Shown one piece after another: positions 52,119-59,980 of a DNA stretch of 64,000 bases. The stretch covers positions 5,456,001 through 5,520,000 of the forward strand of contig NZ_LT607409.1 of assembly GCF_900091505.1 (NCBI RefSeq), read 5' to 3'. The position numbers were made by a program, and so were the translations under genes. This stretch comes from Micromonospora chokoriensis. Its GTDB lineage: Bacteria > Actinomycetota > Actinomycetes > Mycobacteriales > Micromonosporaceae. The notes beneath the pieces were generated by a model that worked only from the letters and a program-made list of their open reading frames with translations, did no database searches and had not been told where the DNA came from. Within the stretch, counting starts at the first letter, position 1. Each line of letters opens with the position of its first letter.

Positions 52119-52133
52119 TTTCACTGGGTGAAA
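52119..52133. promoter_or_regulatory. Palindromic operator candidate upstream of vanA
   Basis: TTTCAC-TGG-GTGAAA, a perfect inverted repeat 77 bases before vanA, in the 161-base gap between the divergently placed neighbours' ends. Suitable for a dimeric regulator such as the IclR encoded downstream. Confidence 0.5.
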
Positions 52134-52160
52134 ACCCCGGAGGACGTCGCCCGTACGCGG

Positions 52161-52197
52161 GTGTGCGGCTGCCGCGCTCACGGCCCGGCAGCCACAC
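52161..52197 (-). terminator. Terminator hairpin after the DksA-like gene
   Basis: GTGTG-(CG)-GCTGCC pairs with GGCAGCCACAC across a 13-base loop with a 2-base bulge. It is just downstream of the DksA-like stop on the minus strand. Confidence 0.5.
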
Positions 52198-52203
52198 GAC
52201 GCG

Positions 52204-52533
52204 TCACCTGCTCTGCTTCTCCTGGCACGGCACGCAGAATCGGACATGCGGGAGCACTTCGAGCCGCTCCGCCGGGATGCTCTTGCGGCACCTCTCGCAG
52301 AGACCGTAGGTGCCGTCGCTGATCCGGCCCAGCGCACCGGTGATCTGCTCGATGTTGCGGCGGGCCGCCGCCAGCAGCGCGGCCTGGTTGTGGGCCTCGC
52401 CCGGGTCGCCGGTGTCCGCGTTGAGCTCGGTCAGTTCCCGCAGCCGGGCCGTCTGTGTGGCGAAATCGTCCGCCAGGGACGCTCGCAGATCAGCCAGCCA
52501 ACCCTGGTCGACAATTCGATGATCGAGGCTCAT
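52204..52533 (-). CDS. DksA/TraR-family zinc-finger protein
   Basis: 109 aa. Helical coiled N-terminus and a C-terminal C4 zinc finger (LCERCRKSIPAERLEVLPHVRFCVPCQ). DksA proteins bind in the RNA polymerase secondary channel; short actinobacterial members are mostly uncharacterised. AAAGG precedes ATG 52533. Confidence 0.9.
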   Translation of the reverse strand: MSLDHRIVDQGWLADLRASLADDFATQTARLRELTELNADTGDPGEAHNQAALLAAARRNIEQITGALGRISDGTYGLCERCRKSIPAERLEVLPHVRFCVPCQEKQSR

Positions 52534-52854
52534 GGCCTACCTTTCCGAGAAGGGGTGGAAAAAGAAAAAGGGCCGAAGCTCTGTTGGCTTCGCCCTGGCG
52601 GTCGTTCTGGGATGCAACGATTCCGCGGGAGGGTCTCGGCCGGTTCGCACCGGGCTGAACAGCCGGTGTGTGGGCGCGATGTGCGACGCGCGCACGACCG
52701 GAACCCGCAGGTCAGCCGTCGGGCGGGCCGCCGCCGTCATCCGGGCAGCGCCGAATGCCGCCACCTCGGTGACGGCAGGCGAGCGGAGAGTCACCGGCGG
52801 CATGCCCTCCACCATAGGGCGACACTCGCCGCGATGCCAATGCCGCGACCGGGC

Positions 52855-52881
52855 AGCCCCGCTCCGGGCGGGAGCGGGGCT
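52855..52881 (-). terminator. Hairpin after the nuclease relic
   Basis: AGCCCCGCTCC and GGAGCGGGGCT pair perfectly around GGGCG, just downstream (minus strand) of the EEP relic. It would be the original terminator of that gene. Confidence 0.65.
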
Positions 52882-52904
52882 CGGAGCCGGCCGGGCGGTG
52901 AGCG

Positions 52905-53030
52905 GCAGTTGTTGATCGAGAACGTCGCGATGACGCCGTTGTGGTCGGACTTCGTGCCGCCGACGATGTCGTAGCCGGAGAACCTGTTCCCCCTGAACGA
53001 CGGGCCGCCCCGGGCGTCGTCGACACCCGG
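52905..53030 (-). pseudogene. C-terminal relic of an endonuclease/exonuclease/phosphatase (EEP) gene
   Basis: One minus frame reads GGPSFRGNRFSGYDIVGGT then KSDHNGVIATFSINNC. SDHNGV is the conserved final SDH motif of EEP nucleases. No start or upstream part exists; the frame runs into the terminator of the next gene. A remnant of about 40 codons. Confidence 0.5.
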
Positions 53031-53036
53031 GGCGGC
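53004..53036 (-). terminator. Terminator of the secreted lyase-like gene
   Basis: GCCGCCCCGGG and CCCGGGGCGGC pair perfectly around an 11-base loop, 39 bases after the stop of the minus-strand gene at 53075. Confidence 0.75.
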
Positions 53037-53074
53037 GGCCGGCGGTCACCGGCGGTGAGACGCGACGGACGACG

Positions 53075-53851
53075 TCAGCAGCCGAGCCGTTTGGTCGAGA
53101 GGGCGATGTCGTCGATCCACAGGTCGAACTGGCCCGGAGTGGTCCCGCCCTGGTAGAGCTGCCAGCCGATCTTCACGGTGTTCACCGTCGGCAGGACGAA
53201 GGGCACGTCGTTGCCCCCGTGCTCGGTCGTGGAGGCGGTCAGTTCCGGGTTCGCCACGCCGTCGATCCACACCGCGACGCGGTTGTCCGTTGGGTCGAGT
53301 TTCCACTCGAAGCACTGCCAGGTGTCCTCGGTGACCGGGGCGGACTCACGCCAGTTGGTCCAGTCCCCGGTCGGGCCGCCGTCGGCACCCACACCCCAGA
53401 AGATCCCGGGGACCGTGGGCGCGTACTGGCCGCCGATCGGACGGACGACCTCCGCGCTACCCGTGCCGGTCGCCTCCACCAGCGTGAAATGCGCCCAGTC
53501 GGGGGCGGTGGGGAAGGCGTCGACGCGCAGCCGCATCCGCCCGTAGAAGCGGTTACCGGGTGCGGCGAAGTCGTCGACTCGCAGGAAGGCGCGCCCGTTG
53601 TCGACGGTGCGGACGTGCAGCACCTGGTTGCCGCGCCGGCCACGCTCCACGGTGAGGGTGCCGTTGCGGGTGTCGACGCCCCAGTCCAACGTGCTGGCGC
53701 CACCCGGCGGGAGCCGTTCGAAGTCTTCACAGAACAGCAGGCCACGGGTGGCGCACGAGCGCGGGGAGGCGCCCGACGCGCCCGCCGGGACACTACCGGC
53801 GGTCGTGCCGAGGATCAGGGCGGCGGTGAACACCGCGAGGTAACGGCGCAT
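53075..53851 (-). CDS. Secreted Cip1/polysaccharide-lyase-like protein
   Basis: 258 aa. Signal peptide 1-26 (RYLAVFTAALILGTTAGSVPAGA). The mature beta-sandwich shows GLLFCEDFERLPPGG, FYGRMRLRVDAFPTAPDWAHFTLVEA, WQCFEWKLD...VAVWIDGVAN and DLWIDDIALSTKRLGC. It resembles actinobacterial Cip1-like proteins, related to glucuronan lyases (PL20); assignment from memory. It likely acts on plant or fungal polysaccharide outside the cell. ATG 53851 (AAGGA upstream) is chosen; ATG 53869 is also possible. Confidence 0.75.
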   Translation of the reverse strand: MRRYLAVFTAALILGTTAGSVPAGASGASPRSCATRGLLFCEDFERLPPGGASTLDWGVDTRNGTLTVERGRRGNQVLHVRTVDNGRAFLRVDDFAAPGNRFYGRMRLRVDAFPTAPDWAHFTLVEATGTGSAEVVRPIGGQYAPTVPGIFWGVGADGGPTGDWTNWRESAPVTEDTWQCFEWKLDPTDNRVAVWIDGVANPELTASTTEHGGNDVPFVLPTVNTVKIGWQLYQGGTTPGQFDLWIDDIALSTKRLGC

Positions 53852-54465
53852 GGTCATCCTTCGTGACATCGGGCCCCCACCTCGGCCGGCAGGGGCGGGA
53901 ACGGCTCTCCCGACCATGGCGGTCGCCGCCTGCCTCGTCGCCGGCCGGAGTGCGCCGACCTGGCGCATCGCACGTTTCCGGTGTCAGAGGTCGTGGCGGG
54001 ACGCGTACGTCGGGCAACTGCCCGTCGTCGTGGAGGTGGCCCGGCGGTGCGGCGTACGCCCTCCGAAAAGGCGGGGTTGCCGGCACTGCGCTCCCGTGCT
54101 GACCGTTCCCAGCGCGGTTGCCCCCGCGCTGCGGCCGAGCCATTCCAGCACACCCGCAACCGCGCCGGCAACATCGACGCGCGCCTCTGCCCGATCACGG
54201 TGTCGACGACACCGCAGGGATCGACTGGATCGAGCTGGGGCTGCAGCTCGCCTTCGCCGTGGCCGGCGTCGCGATCCTCGACCGCACCTACGGTCGCCGC
54301 AGGCACTGACCAGCTGCGCCGCGCGGGCCCGTCCGCACCGGGTGGACGGGCCCGCTTCGCGCTGTCCGCGACCTACGGTCCGGGAAGAACTTGACGTGCC
54401 GACGCCCATCACTCATGGTCGATCGTGCATCGACAGTCACGGATGTGTTGACTCCGGGAGGACCC
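53852..54465. other. Gap with possible small membrane-protein remnant
   Basis: 614 bases without a convincing intact gene. A plus-strand frame ending at 54309 reads DWIELGLQLAFAVAGVAILDRTYGRRRH, a plausible single membrane helix with a basic tail, but has no ATG/GTG start and upstream frames look degraded. A perfect terminator follows it. Probably the tail of a lost small gene. Confidence 0.4.
54323..54355 (+). terminator. Perfect hairpin terminator
   Basis: GCGGGCCCGTCC and GGACGGGCCCGC pair fully around GCACCGGGT, 14 bases after the stop at 54309. Its presence supports a former or small plus-strand gene just upstream. Confidence 0.75.
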
Positions 54466-55020
54466 ATGAAGGCTCTGGTCACCATCGTCTCGGCCGCGGC
54501 CCTGCTGCTCCTGGCCACGGGCAGCGCGTCGCACGGCCGGCCCGCTGCCGACGCACCCTGCGCCGGGCAGATCCACGTCAACCCCGGGTTCGAACGCGGC
54601 ACCACCGGCTGGACTGCCGGCCCGCGCATCGTCGTGCTCGGCGACGCGGCCCGACCCGCACACACCGGCCGCGCGTACGCCACCTTCGCCGGGTTGGACG
54701 TGTCGCGTAGCGACCTGCTGCGTACCACCGTCACGGTGCCTGCCGACTGCGACCTGACCGTCCGCTTCTGGGTACGCACCACCACCACGGAGACCACCCG
54801 CGGCGACTACCTGAACGTCGGACTGGCCGTCACCGGGATACCCCCGAAGACGAGGTTCTCGCTGGCGTTCGACGGCGGGGCGCAGTGGCGGCAGTACAGC
54901 ATGTCGAGCGGCACGGCGACCACCGAGCGCACCGCGACGGTCAGCTTCCTCGCCAGTGAGACGGCCGGCAACGGCGTCACGACCTTCGACGTCGACGACG
55001 TGACCTTCACGTTGGGCTGA
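54466..55020 (+). CDS. Small secreted carbohydrate-binding-like protein
   Basis: 184 aa. Signal peptide 1-23 (LVTIVSAAALLLLATGSASHG). The mature part resembles a CBM4/9-like jelly roll: IHVNPGFERGTTGWTAGPRI, AYATFAGLDVSRSDLLRTTVTVPADCDLTVRFWVRTTT, and the ending TTFDVDDVTFTLG. No catalytic domain. GGGAGGA precedes ATG 54466. Likely binds an extracellular polysaccharide or the cell surface; ligand unknown. Confidence 0.75.
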   Translation: MKALVTIVSAAALLLLATGSASHGRPAADAPCAGQIHVNPGFERGTTGWTAGPRIVVLGDAARPAHTGRAYATFAGLDVSRSDLLRTTVTVPADCDLTVRFWVRTTTTETTRGDYLNVGLAVTGIPPKTRFSLAFDGGAQWRQYSMSSGTATTERTATVSFLASETAGNGVTTFDVDDVTFTLG

Positions 55021-55035
55021 CCCCCGGGGCGGACC

Positions 55036-55392
55036 GGCCCGTCCGTGACCAACCAGTGGGCGTCGTCGACCATGCACAGCAGGGAGTGCGCCGGGCCGCG
55101 ACGCTCAGCAGACCCAGGGTCGCCACGCCGATGTGGAACAGGTCGGGCGTGCCCGCCGCGAGACCGAAGGCGACCCGGAGCGCGTCGGCGTGCCGGACGG
55201 GCGGGTCCGCGAGGTGGTCGAGCACCGGCACCCACAGTTGGTGCAGTCGCGGGCATACGCCGGCAGGGTGCTCCTGCCGATGCCGGCCTCGCCACGCACC
55301 ACCAACGTCCCACCCCGGCCCGACCGCGCCCCCTGCACCAGATCGTCGAGGACCGCGCACTCCACGTCTCTCCCGACCGGAGAGCCCTCCGA
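55036..55392 (-). pseudogene. Decayed N-terminal part of a LAL/LuxR regulator
   Basis: Three minus frames give successive LAL ATPase parts. First is GRDVECAVLDDLVQGARSG with a Walker A where Lys is changed (GEAGIGRSTL); then HADALRVAFGLAAGTPDLFH; then LLCMVDDAHWLV (Walker B). The family order is kept but the frame changes at least twice, and everything after Walker B, including the HTH, is missing. The relic occupies most of 55021-55558; the rest is promoter space for the large fusion gene. Confidence 0.8.
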
Positions 55393-55558
55393 GGCAGCGG
55401 CGGCTCACACGCCGGACAGGCTACCCGGGTCCGGCGTGGACGCCCGGAATCGCACCGTCGGCACTCGCCGCGGACCCGACGGATAGGCAATTTCTACCGA
55501 TGCGATGTCGAGCCCCGCTACCGCATGGTCTCTGTGTCCGAGTTCTGGAGGATCTGAC

Positions 55559-58500
55559 GTGGGCTCTGCACGCAAACGGTTGGCCACGATCGTCGCGGCG
55601 ACGACGGCGGCGACGCTGTTGTCCGCGGTCGAGCCGAAGACACCGGCGGTGGCCGCCCCGCAGGACCGGGTCACCGCGTCCTGGAACATGGATGGCCAGC
55701 ACCAAGGAGGGGGAGGGCCGTCGGCGTCGCGGTGGTGGACCGGCATACGGGGGATGTTCCTCCGGGACGGGGTACAGGTCGCCGCGCTCCAGGAGGCGGG
55801 CAGCAGACCGCCCGACCTGGCGGTGTGGACCGATCGGCGATTCGCCGATCCCGGCATCACCGAGCATCTGTACAACATCGGCACGCGCGACCGCCCGGAC
55901 CTGTTGCAGATCTACTGGGCCGACCCCGGTCAGCAACGCAACGGCCTGGCCATCGTCACCCGGGAGACGGTGACCGACGCCGTGATCCTGCCGGTGCATT
56001 CGCGGTTCGACTCGCGGCCGATGATGGGCGTCCAGATCGGCACCGACTGGTATTTCACGGCCCACGCGCGGGCGAACGGTCGGAACAATCCCAACGACGC
56101 CCCCGAGATCATCGAAACAGCGCGGCAGTTCATGGCCGGTCGCCCCACCGGCGAATGGATGGTGCTCGCCGACTTCAACCAGGAACCCGCACGGATGCCG
56201 GCCGCGTTGCAGAGCCACATGGCGGTGACGGACCAGCCCACCCACCAGGGCGGTGGTGAGCTGGACTTCGCCTATGCCAGCAGCGGGAACAACAACACCA
56301 TCAACGCCGAACGTAACGGCCAGACCTCTGACCACTGGTACGTCCGTTACGTCGTGAACGCCGGCTGTGGCTCCGGCGGTGGCCTCGCGCCCCGGACGAC
56401 CGCCGAGCGGGACTGCTACGCCCCGGTCCCCGGTGACACGTACCGCTTCTTCGCCCGTCACCTGGAGCACGCGGTGATCGCGTCGAAGACGAACGACGGC
56501 GACGACATCGGACCACACATCAGGACGCCGCGCGGCAGCCTCGACGAGGCCCTGCAGGTGCGCTTCAGCACGGTTGCAGGCCAGTACCAGCTCGCCTGGC
56601 CGCAGGCCGACCCGGCGACCGAGCGGTGCCTGTCCTGGGACGCGAACTCCCGCAGCACCGGCAGCACCCTCTGCTCGGAGCAGGCAGAGGTGTCCCGGTG
56701 GCAGTTCAAGGACGGGCAGATCTTCACCCCCGGGCTCGGCGGCTCCCTGCAACCCTCCACCAACGCCCTCGGCTCGCGGCTGGTGGTCGCGCAGGACTTC
56801 TACCAGTGGCGGCCGGAGCCCCGCAACGGCATCGGCCCGCGCTGGGACCCGATCGGGGAGTTCCGGGACGCCGCCCCGGCCGGCTCGGAGACCCACTTCC
56901 CCGACCTCGACGGCGACGGCGACGCCGACCACGTCATCGTCCAGCCCGACGGTCGGATACCGGCGTGGCGCAACAACGGCCCCCGATCCACCTGGACCGC
57001 CCTCGGTGACATCAGCCCGCCGGACCGGGGTCTGCCCAGTACGGTGCACTTCGGCGACCTCGACGGCGACGACCGGGACGACTACCTCCGGTTGCGGGCC
57101 GCTGACGAGTCACCCACCGGGACCCGGGTCATCGAGATGTACCGCAACGAGTCCGACGGCGCGCAGATCCGATTGGGAGCACGCTCCATCGTGGCCAACG
57201 ACCTGCGCTACGAGAACCCGCGCTTCGTCGACATCGACGGCGACGGAGACGACGACCTGATCAACTCGGATCGGCTGAGGCACGCCAGCCTCTGGGAGAA
57301 CCGGTCCCAGGGCCGGACGCCGGTGCCCGGAGACTGGCACTCGGTCAGCGGCTTCGCGACCCCCGCCGACGGCTATTACCAGACGACGTTCACGGATGTC
57401 ACCGGCGACCGCCGGGCCGACGTGCTGCGCGTCGACTACCCCAGCGGCAAGGTGCAGGCCTGGGAGAACACCGGCACGCCGTGGAGCGCGACGACCGGCT
57501 GGCGGTCACTGGGCCCGATCCGTGACGACGGCCCGTTCGCCGGCACCACCGGCCTGTTCGCCGACCTCGACGCCGACCTGATCGGCGACTTCGTCCTGGT
57601 CAACGCCGCCTCCGGTGGTCTCGACGGTTGGCTGCTGCCCCGCTACGGCAGCGCGGATCCCGGCCCGGGACAGCCCGGCCAGGGCGGCGGGCAGGACCTG
57701 CCGGCGGGAACGCTGCCGGCGTACGGGGGTGGGCCACCGCGACCGCAGCTCGACGGCCGGCTGTTGCAGAACAGCACGTTCACCGGCACGGACAAGCCGT
57801 GGTGGACCAACGCGGGGATGACGCCGAAACTGGCGGGCGGGACGTTCTGCGTGACCGCGCCCTCGTCCACAAACCCGTGGGACGTCCTGGTCGGGCACAA
57901 CAGCATCTACCTGCCCGGCGGTGCCACGTACACGCTGCGGTTCCGCGCCCGCACCAACACGGCGGCGAACCCGCTGATCTACCTCGCGCCCTTCGACAAC
58001 CCGACGAACGTCACGTACCTGAACAAGGGCTTCACCACCGGCACCGCCTGGAAGGAGTACGAGTACAGCATCACCACGACCTACCCGGAGCCGTACCGGT
58101 TGGCCCAGCTCCAGTTCCGGCTCGGCAAGTCCAGCACGCCGTACGAGTTCTGCATGGACGACGTGACGCTCACCGGCACCGAGTACGCCTACCGGGCCGA
58201 CGCCGGGCCGGACCTCAAGGTGAACCAGCACGGCTACCTGCCCAACGGGCCCAAACGGGCGACGTTGCTGTACGGCGCGTCCTACGCGGTGCCGTGGACT
58301 CTGCGCCGGGCCGGCGGCGGCGCGACGGTGGCGACGGGTCGGACCACCCCGACCGGCTTCGACGCGTCGGCGAGCGCCAACACCCATGTCATCGACTTCA
58401 GCCAGGTCACGACCACCGGTCGGTTCGAGCTGGTGTACGACGGCTGGGTCGACCGGCCCAGTCACCCGTTCGACATCCGCGCCGACCTGTACGACCGGCT

Positions 58501-59929
58501 GCGCACCGACGCGACCCGGTTCTTCTACACCAACCGCAGTGGCATCGCGATCGACGGGGGCATCGCCGGGGCCGGGTACGCCCGCCCGGCCGGGCACGTC
58601 GCGGACTCACCGAACGGTGGCGACACCCAGGTGCCCTGCCAGCAGCCGAAGTCGTTCCTGAACAACTGGACCTGCTCCTACCGGCTGGACGTCACCGGCG
58701 GCTGGTACGACGCCGGTGACCACGGCAAGTACGTCGTCAACGGCGGCATCGCCACGTACCAACTCCTGTCGACCTGGGAGCGCAACCGGCCGGCGGCGCT
58801 CGGCGACGGCACCCTGGCCGTGCCGGAACGCGGCAACGGCGTCCCGGACATCCTCGACGAGGCCCGCTGGAACCTCGACTTCATGCTGAAGATGCAGGTG
58901 CCCGACGGTTTGCCGCTGGCCGGCATGGTCCACCACAAGGTGCACGACGAGACCTGGACCGGGCCGCCGATGCTCCCGCACCAGGACAAGAAGGCCCGGG
59001 AACTGCACCGGCCGTCGACCGCGGCCACCCTGAACCTGGCCGCCGTCGCGGCCCAGGCGGCGAGAATCTACCAGCCGTACGACGCCGGCTTCGCCGCCCG
59101 GCTGCGCGCAGCGGCCGAGCGGGCATACACCGCGGCCCGGGCCAACCCGGCGCTCTTCGCACCGTACGAGGACCGCAGCGGCGGGGGGCCCTACAACGAC
59201 GGGGACGTGTCCGACGAGTTCTACTGGGCCGCCGCCGAGCTGTACCTGACCACCCGGGACGCCACCTACCTGGCCGCCGTCCGGGTCAGTCGGTTCCACA
59301 CCGCCGGCACGGCCTTCAGCCAGAACGGCTTCTACTGGGGCTCGGTGGCCGCGTTGGCCCAACTCGACCTCGCGCGGTTCGGCACCGAACTGAGCGACCG
59401 CGAGCAGATCAAGGGGTGGGTGGTCGCCGCCGCGGACCGGTTGATCTCGTTCCAGAAGGCCGAACGCTTCGGGCAGACCTACTCCCCCACCACGGGTCGC
59501 TACGACTGGGGCTCGAACGCGTCCATGCTGAACAACCAGGTGGTCCTGGCCACCGCCCACGACCTCACGGGTAACGCAAGGTACGCCGACGCCGTCTTCG
59601 AGGGCCTCGACTACCTGCTGGGCCGCAACGCCCTCGGGCAGTCGTACGTCACCGGCTACGGCAGCAACGACGCGAAGAACCAGCACAGCCGGTGGTACGC
59701 CAGATCGTTCGACGCCCGACTGCCGAACCCGCCGGTGGGGTCGGTCGCCGGTGGGCCCAACTCCAGCCTCCAGGACCCGCTCTCGGCGAGTTGGCTGCAC
59801 GGGTGCGCTCCCCAGCTCTGCTACGTCGACAATCTCGAAGCCTGGTCGGTCAACGAGATCACCATCAACTGGAACTCCGCGTTGACCTGGGTGGCGGCGT
59901 TCGCCGCCGATGTGGCCGGCCGGCGATGA
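55559..59929 (+). CDS. Secreted CdtB-like nuclease / FG-GAP / CBM / GH9 cellulase fusion
   Basis: 1,456 aa in one uninterrupted frame. Signal peptide 1-33. A CdtB-like EEP domain (36-290) has SWNMDG, ALQEAG (Glu79), TAHA (His169), LADFN (Asp205, Asn207) and SDHW (Asp258, His259). A cysteine-paired segment CLSWDANSRS...LCSEQAEVSRWQF (355-410) looks like part of a ricin-type trefoil. FG-GAP/VCBS calcium repeats DLDGDGDADH, DLDGDDRDDY, DIDGDGDDDL follow (440-695). A Pro/Gly linker (698-730) leads to a CBM4/9-like module (735-875), a CelD N-terminal Ig-like domain (885-975) and a GH9 domain (980-1450) with WYDAGDHGKY (Asp1051/Asp1054) and NEITINWNS (Glu1433). GGAGG precedes GTG 55559. A nuclease and a cellulase in one secreted chain is very unusual. 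Confidence 0.93.
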   Translation: MGSARKRLATIVAATTAATLLSAVEPKTPAVAAPQDRVTASWNMDGQHQGGGGPSASRWWTGIRGMFLRDGVQVAALQEAGSRPPDLAVWTDRRFADPGITEHLYNIGTRDRPDLLQIYWADPGQQRNGLAIVTRETVTDAVILPVHSRFDSRPMMGVQIGTDWYFTAHARANGRNNPNDAPEIIETARQFMAGRPTGEWMVLADFNQEPARMPAALQSHMAVTDQPTHQGGGELDFAYASSGNNNTINAERNGQTSDHWYVRYVVNAGCGSGGGLAPRTTAERDCYAPVPGDTYRFFARHLEHAVIASKTNDGDDIGPHIRTPRGSLDEALQVRFSTVAGQYQLAWPQADPATERCLSWDANSRSTGSTLCSEQAEVSRWQFKDGQIFTPGLGGSLQPSTNALGSRLVVAQDFYQWRPEPRNGIGPRWDPIGEFRDAAPAGSETHFPDLDGDGDADHVIVQPDGRIPAWRNNGPRSTWTALGDISPPDRGLPSTVHFGDLDGDDRDDYLRLRAADESPTGTRVIEMYRNESDGAQIRLGARSIVANDLRYENPRFVDIDGDGDDDLINSDRLRHASLWENRSQGRTPVPGDWHSVSGFATPADGYYQTTFTDVTGDRRADVLRVDYPSGKVQAWENTGTPWSATTGWRSLGPIRDDGPFAGTTGLFADLDADLIGDFVLVNAASGGLDGWLLPRYGSADPGPGQPGQGGGQDLPAGTLPAYGGGPPRPQLDGRLLQNSTFTGTDKPWWTNAGMTPKLAGGTFCVTAPSSTNPWDVLVGHNSIYLPGGATYTLRFRARTNTAANPLIYLAPFDNPTNVTYLNKGFTTGTAWKEYEYSITTTYPEPYRLAQLQFRLGKSSTPYEFCMDDVTLTGTEYAYRADAGPDLKVNQHGYLPNGPKRATLLYGASYAVPWTLRRAGGGATVATGRTTPTGFDASASANTHVIDFSQVTTTGRFELVYDGWVDRPSHPFDIRADLYDRLRTDATRFFYTNRSGIAIDGGIAGAGYARPAGHVADSPNGGDTQVPCQQPKSFLNNWTCSYRLDVTGGWYDAGDHGKYVVNGGIATYQLLSTWERNRPAALGDGTLAVPERGNGVPDILDEARWNLDFMLKMQVPDGLPLAGMVHHKVHDETWTGPPMLPHQDKKARELHRPSTAATLNLAAVAAQAARIYQPYDAGFAARLRAAAERAYTAARANPALFAPYEDRSGGGPYNDGDVSDEFYWAAAELYLTTRDATYLAAVRVSRFHTAGTAFSQNGFYWGSVAALAQLDLARFGTELSDREQIKGWVVAAADRLISFQKAERFGQTYSPTTGRYDWGSNASMLNNQVVLATAHDLTGNARYADAVFEGLDYLLGRNALGQSYVTGYGSNDAKNQHSRWYARSFDARLPNPPVGSVAGGPNSSLQDPLSASWLHGCAPQLCYVDNLEAWSVNEITINWNSALTWVAAFAADVAGRR

Positions 59930-59980
59930 GCAGGCCGACGGCGCGGGCAAGGGACCAGGTCGCTCCCGAGGTGAGACGGC

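Larger units (their letters stand above)
52534..53074. other. Gene-poor gap with a nuclease relic and two hairpins
   Basis: 541 bases between the DksA-like gene and the secreted lyase-like gene, with no intact coding frame. It contains an EEP nuclease tail and two hairpins, annotated separately. In the remaining 52534-52850 I see no gene. Confidence 0.6.
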
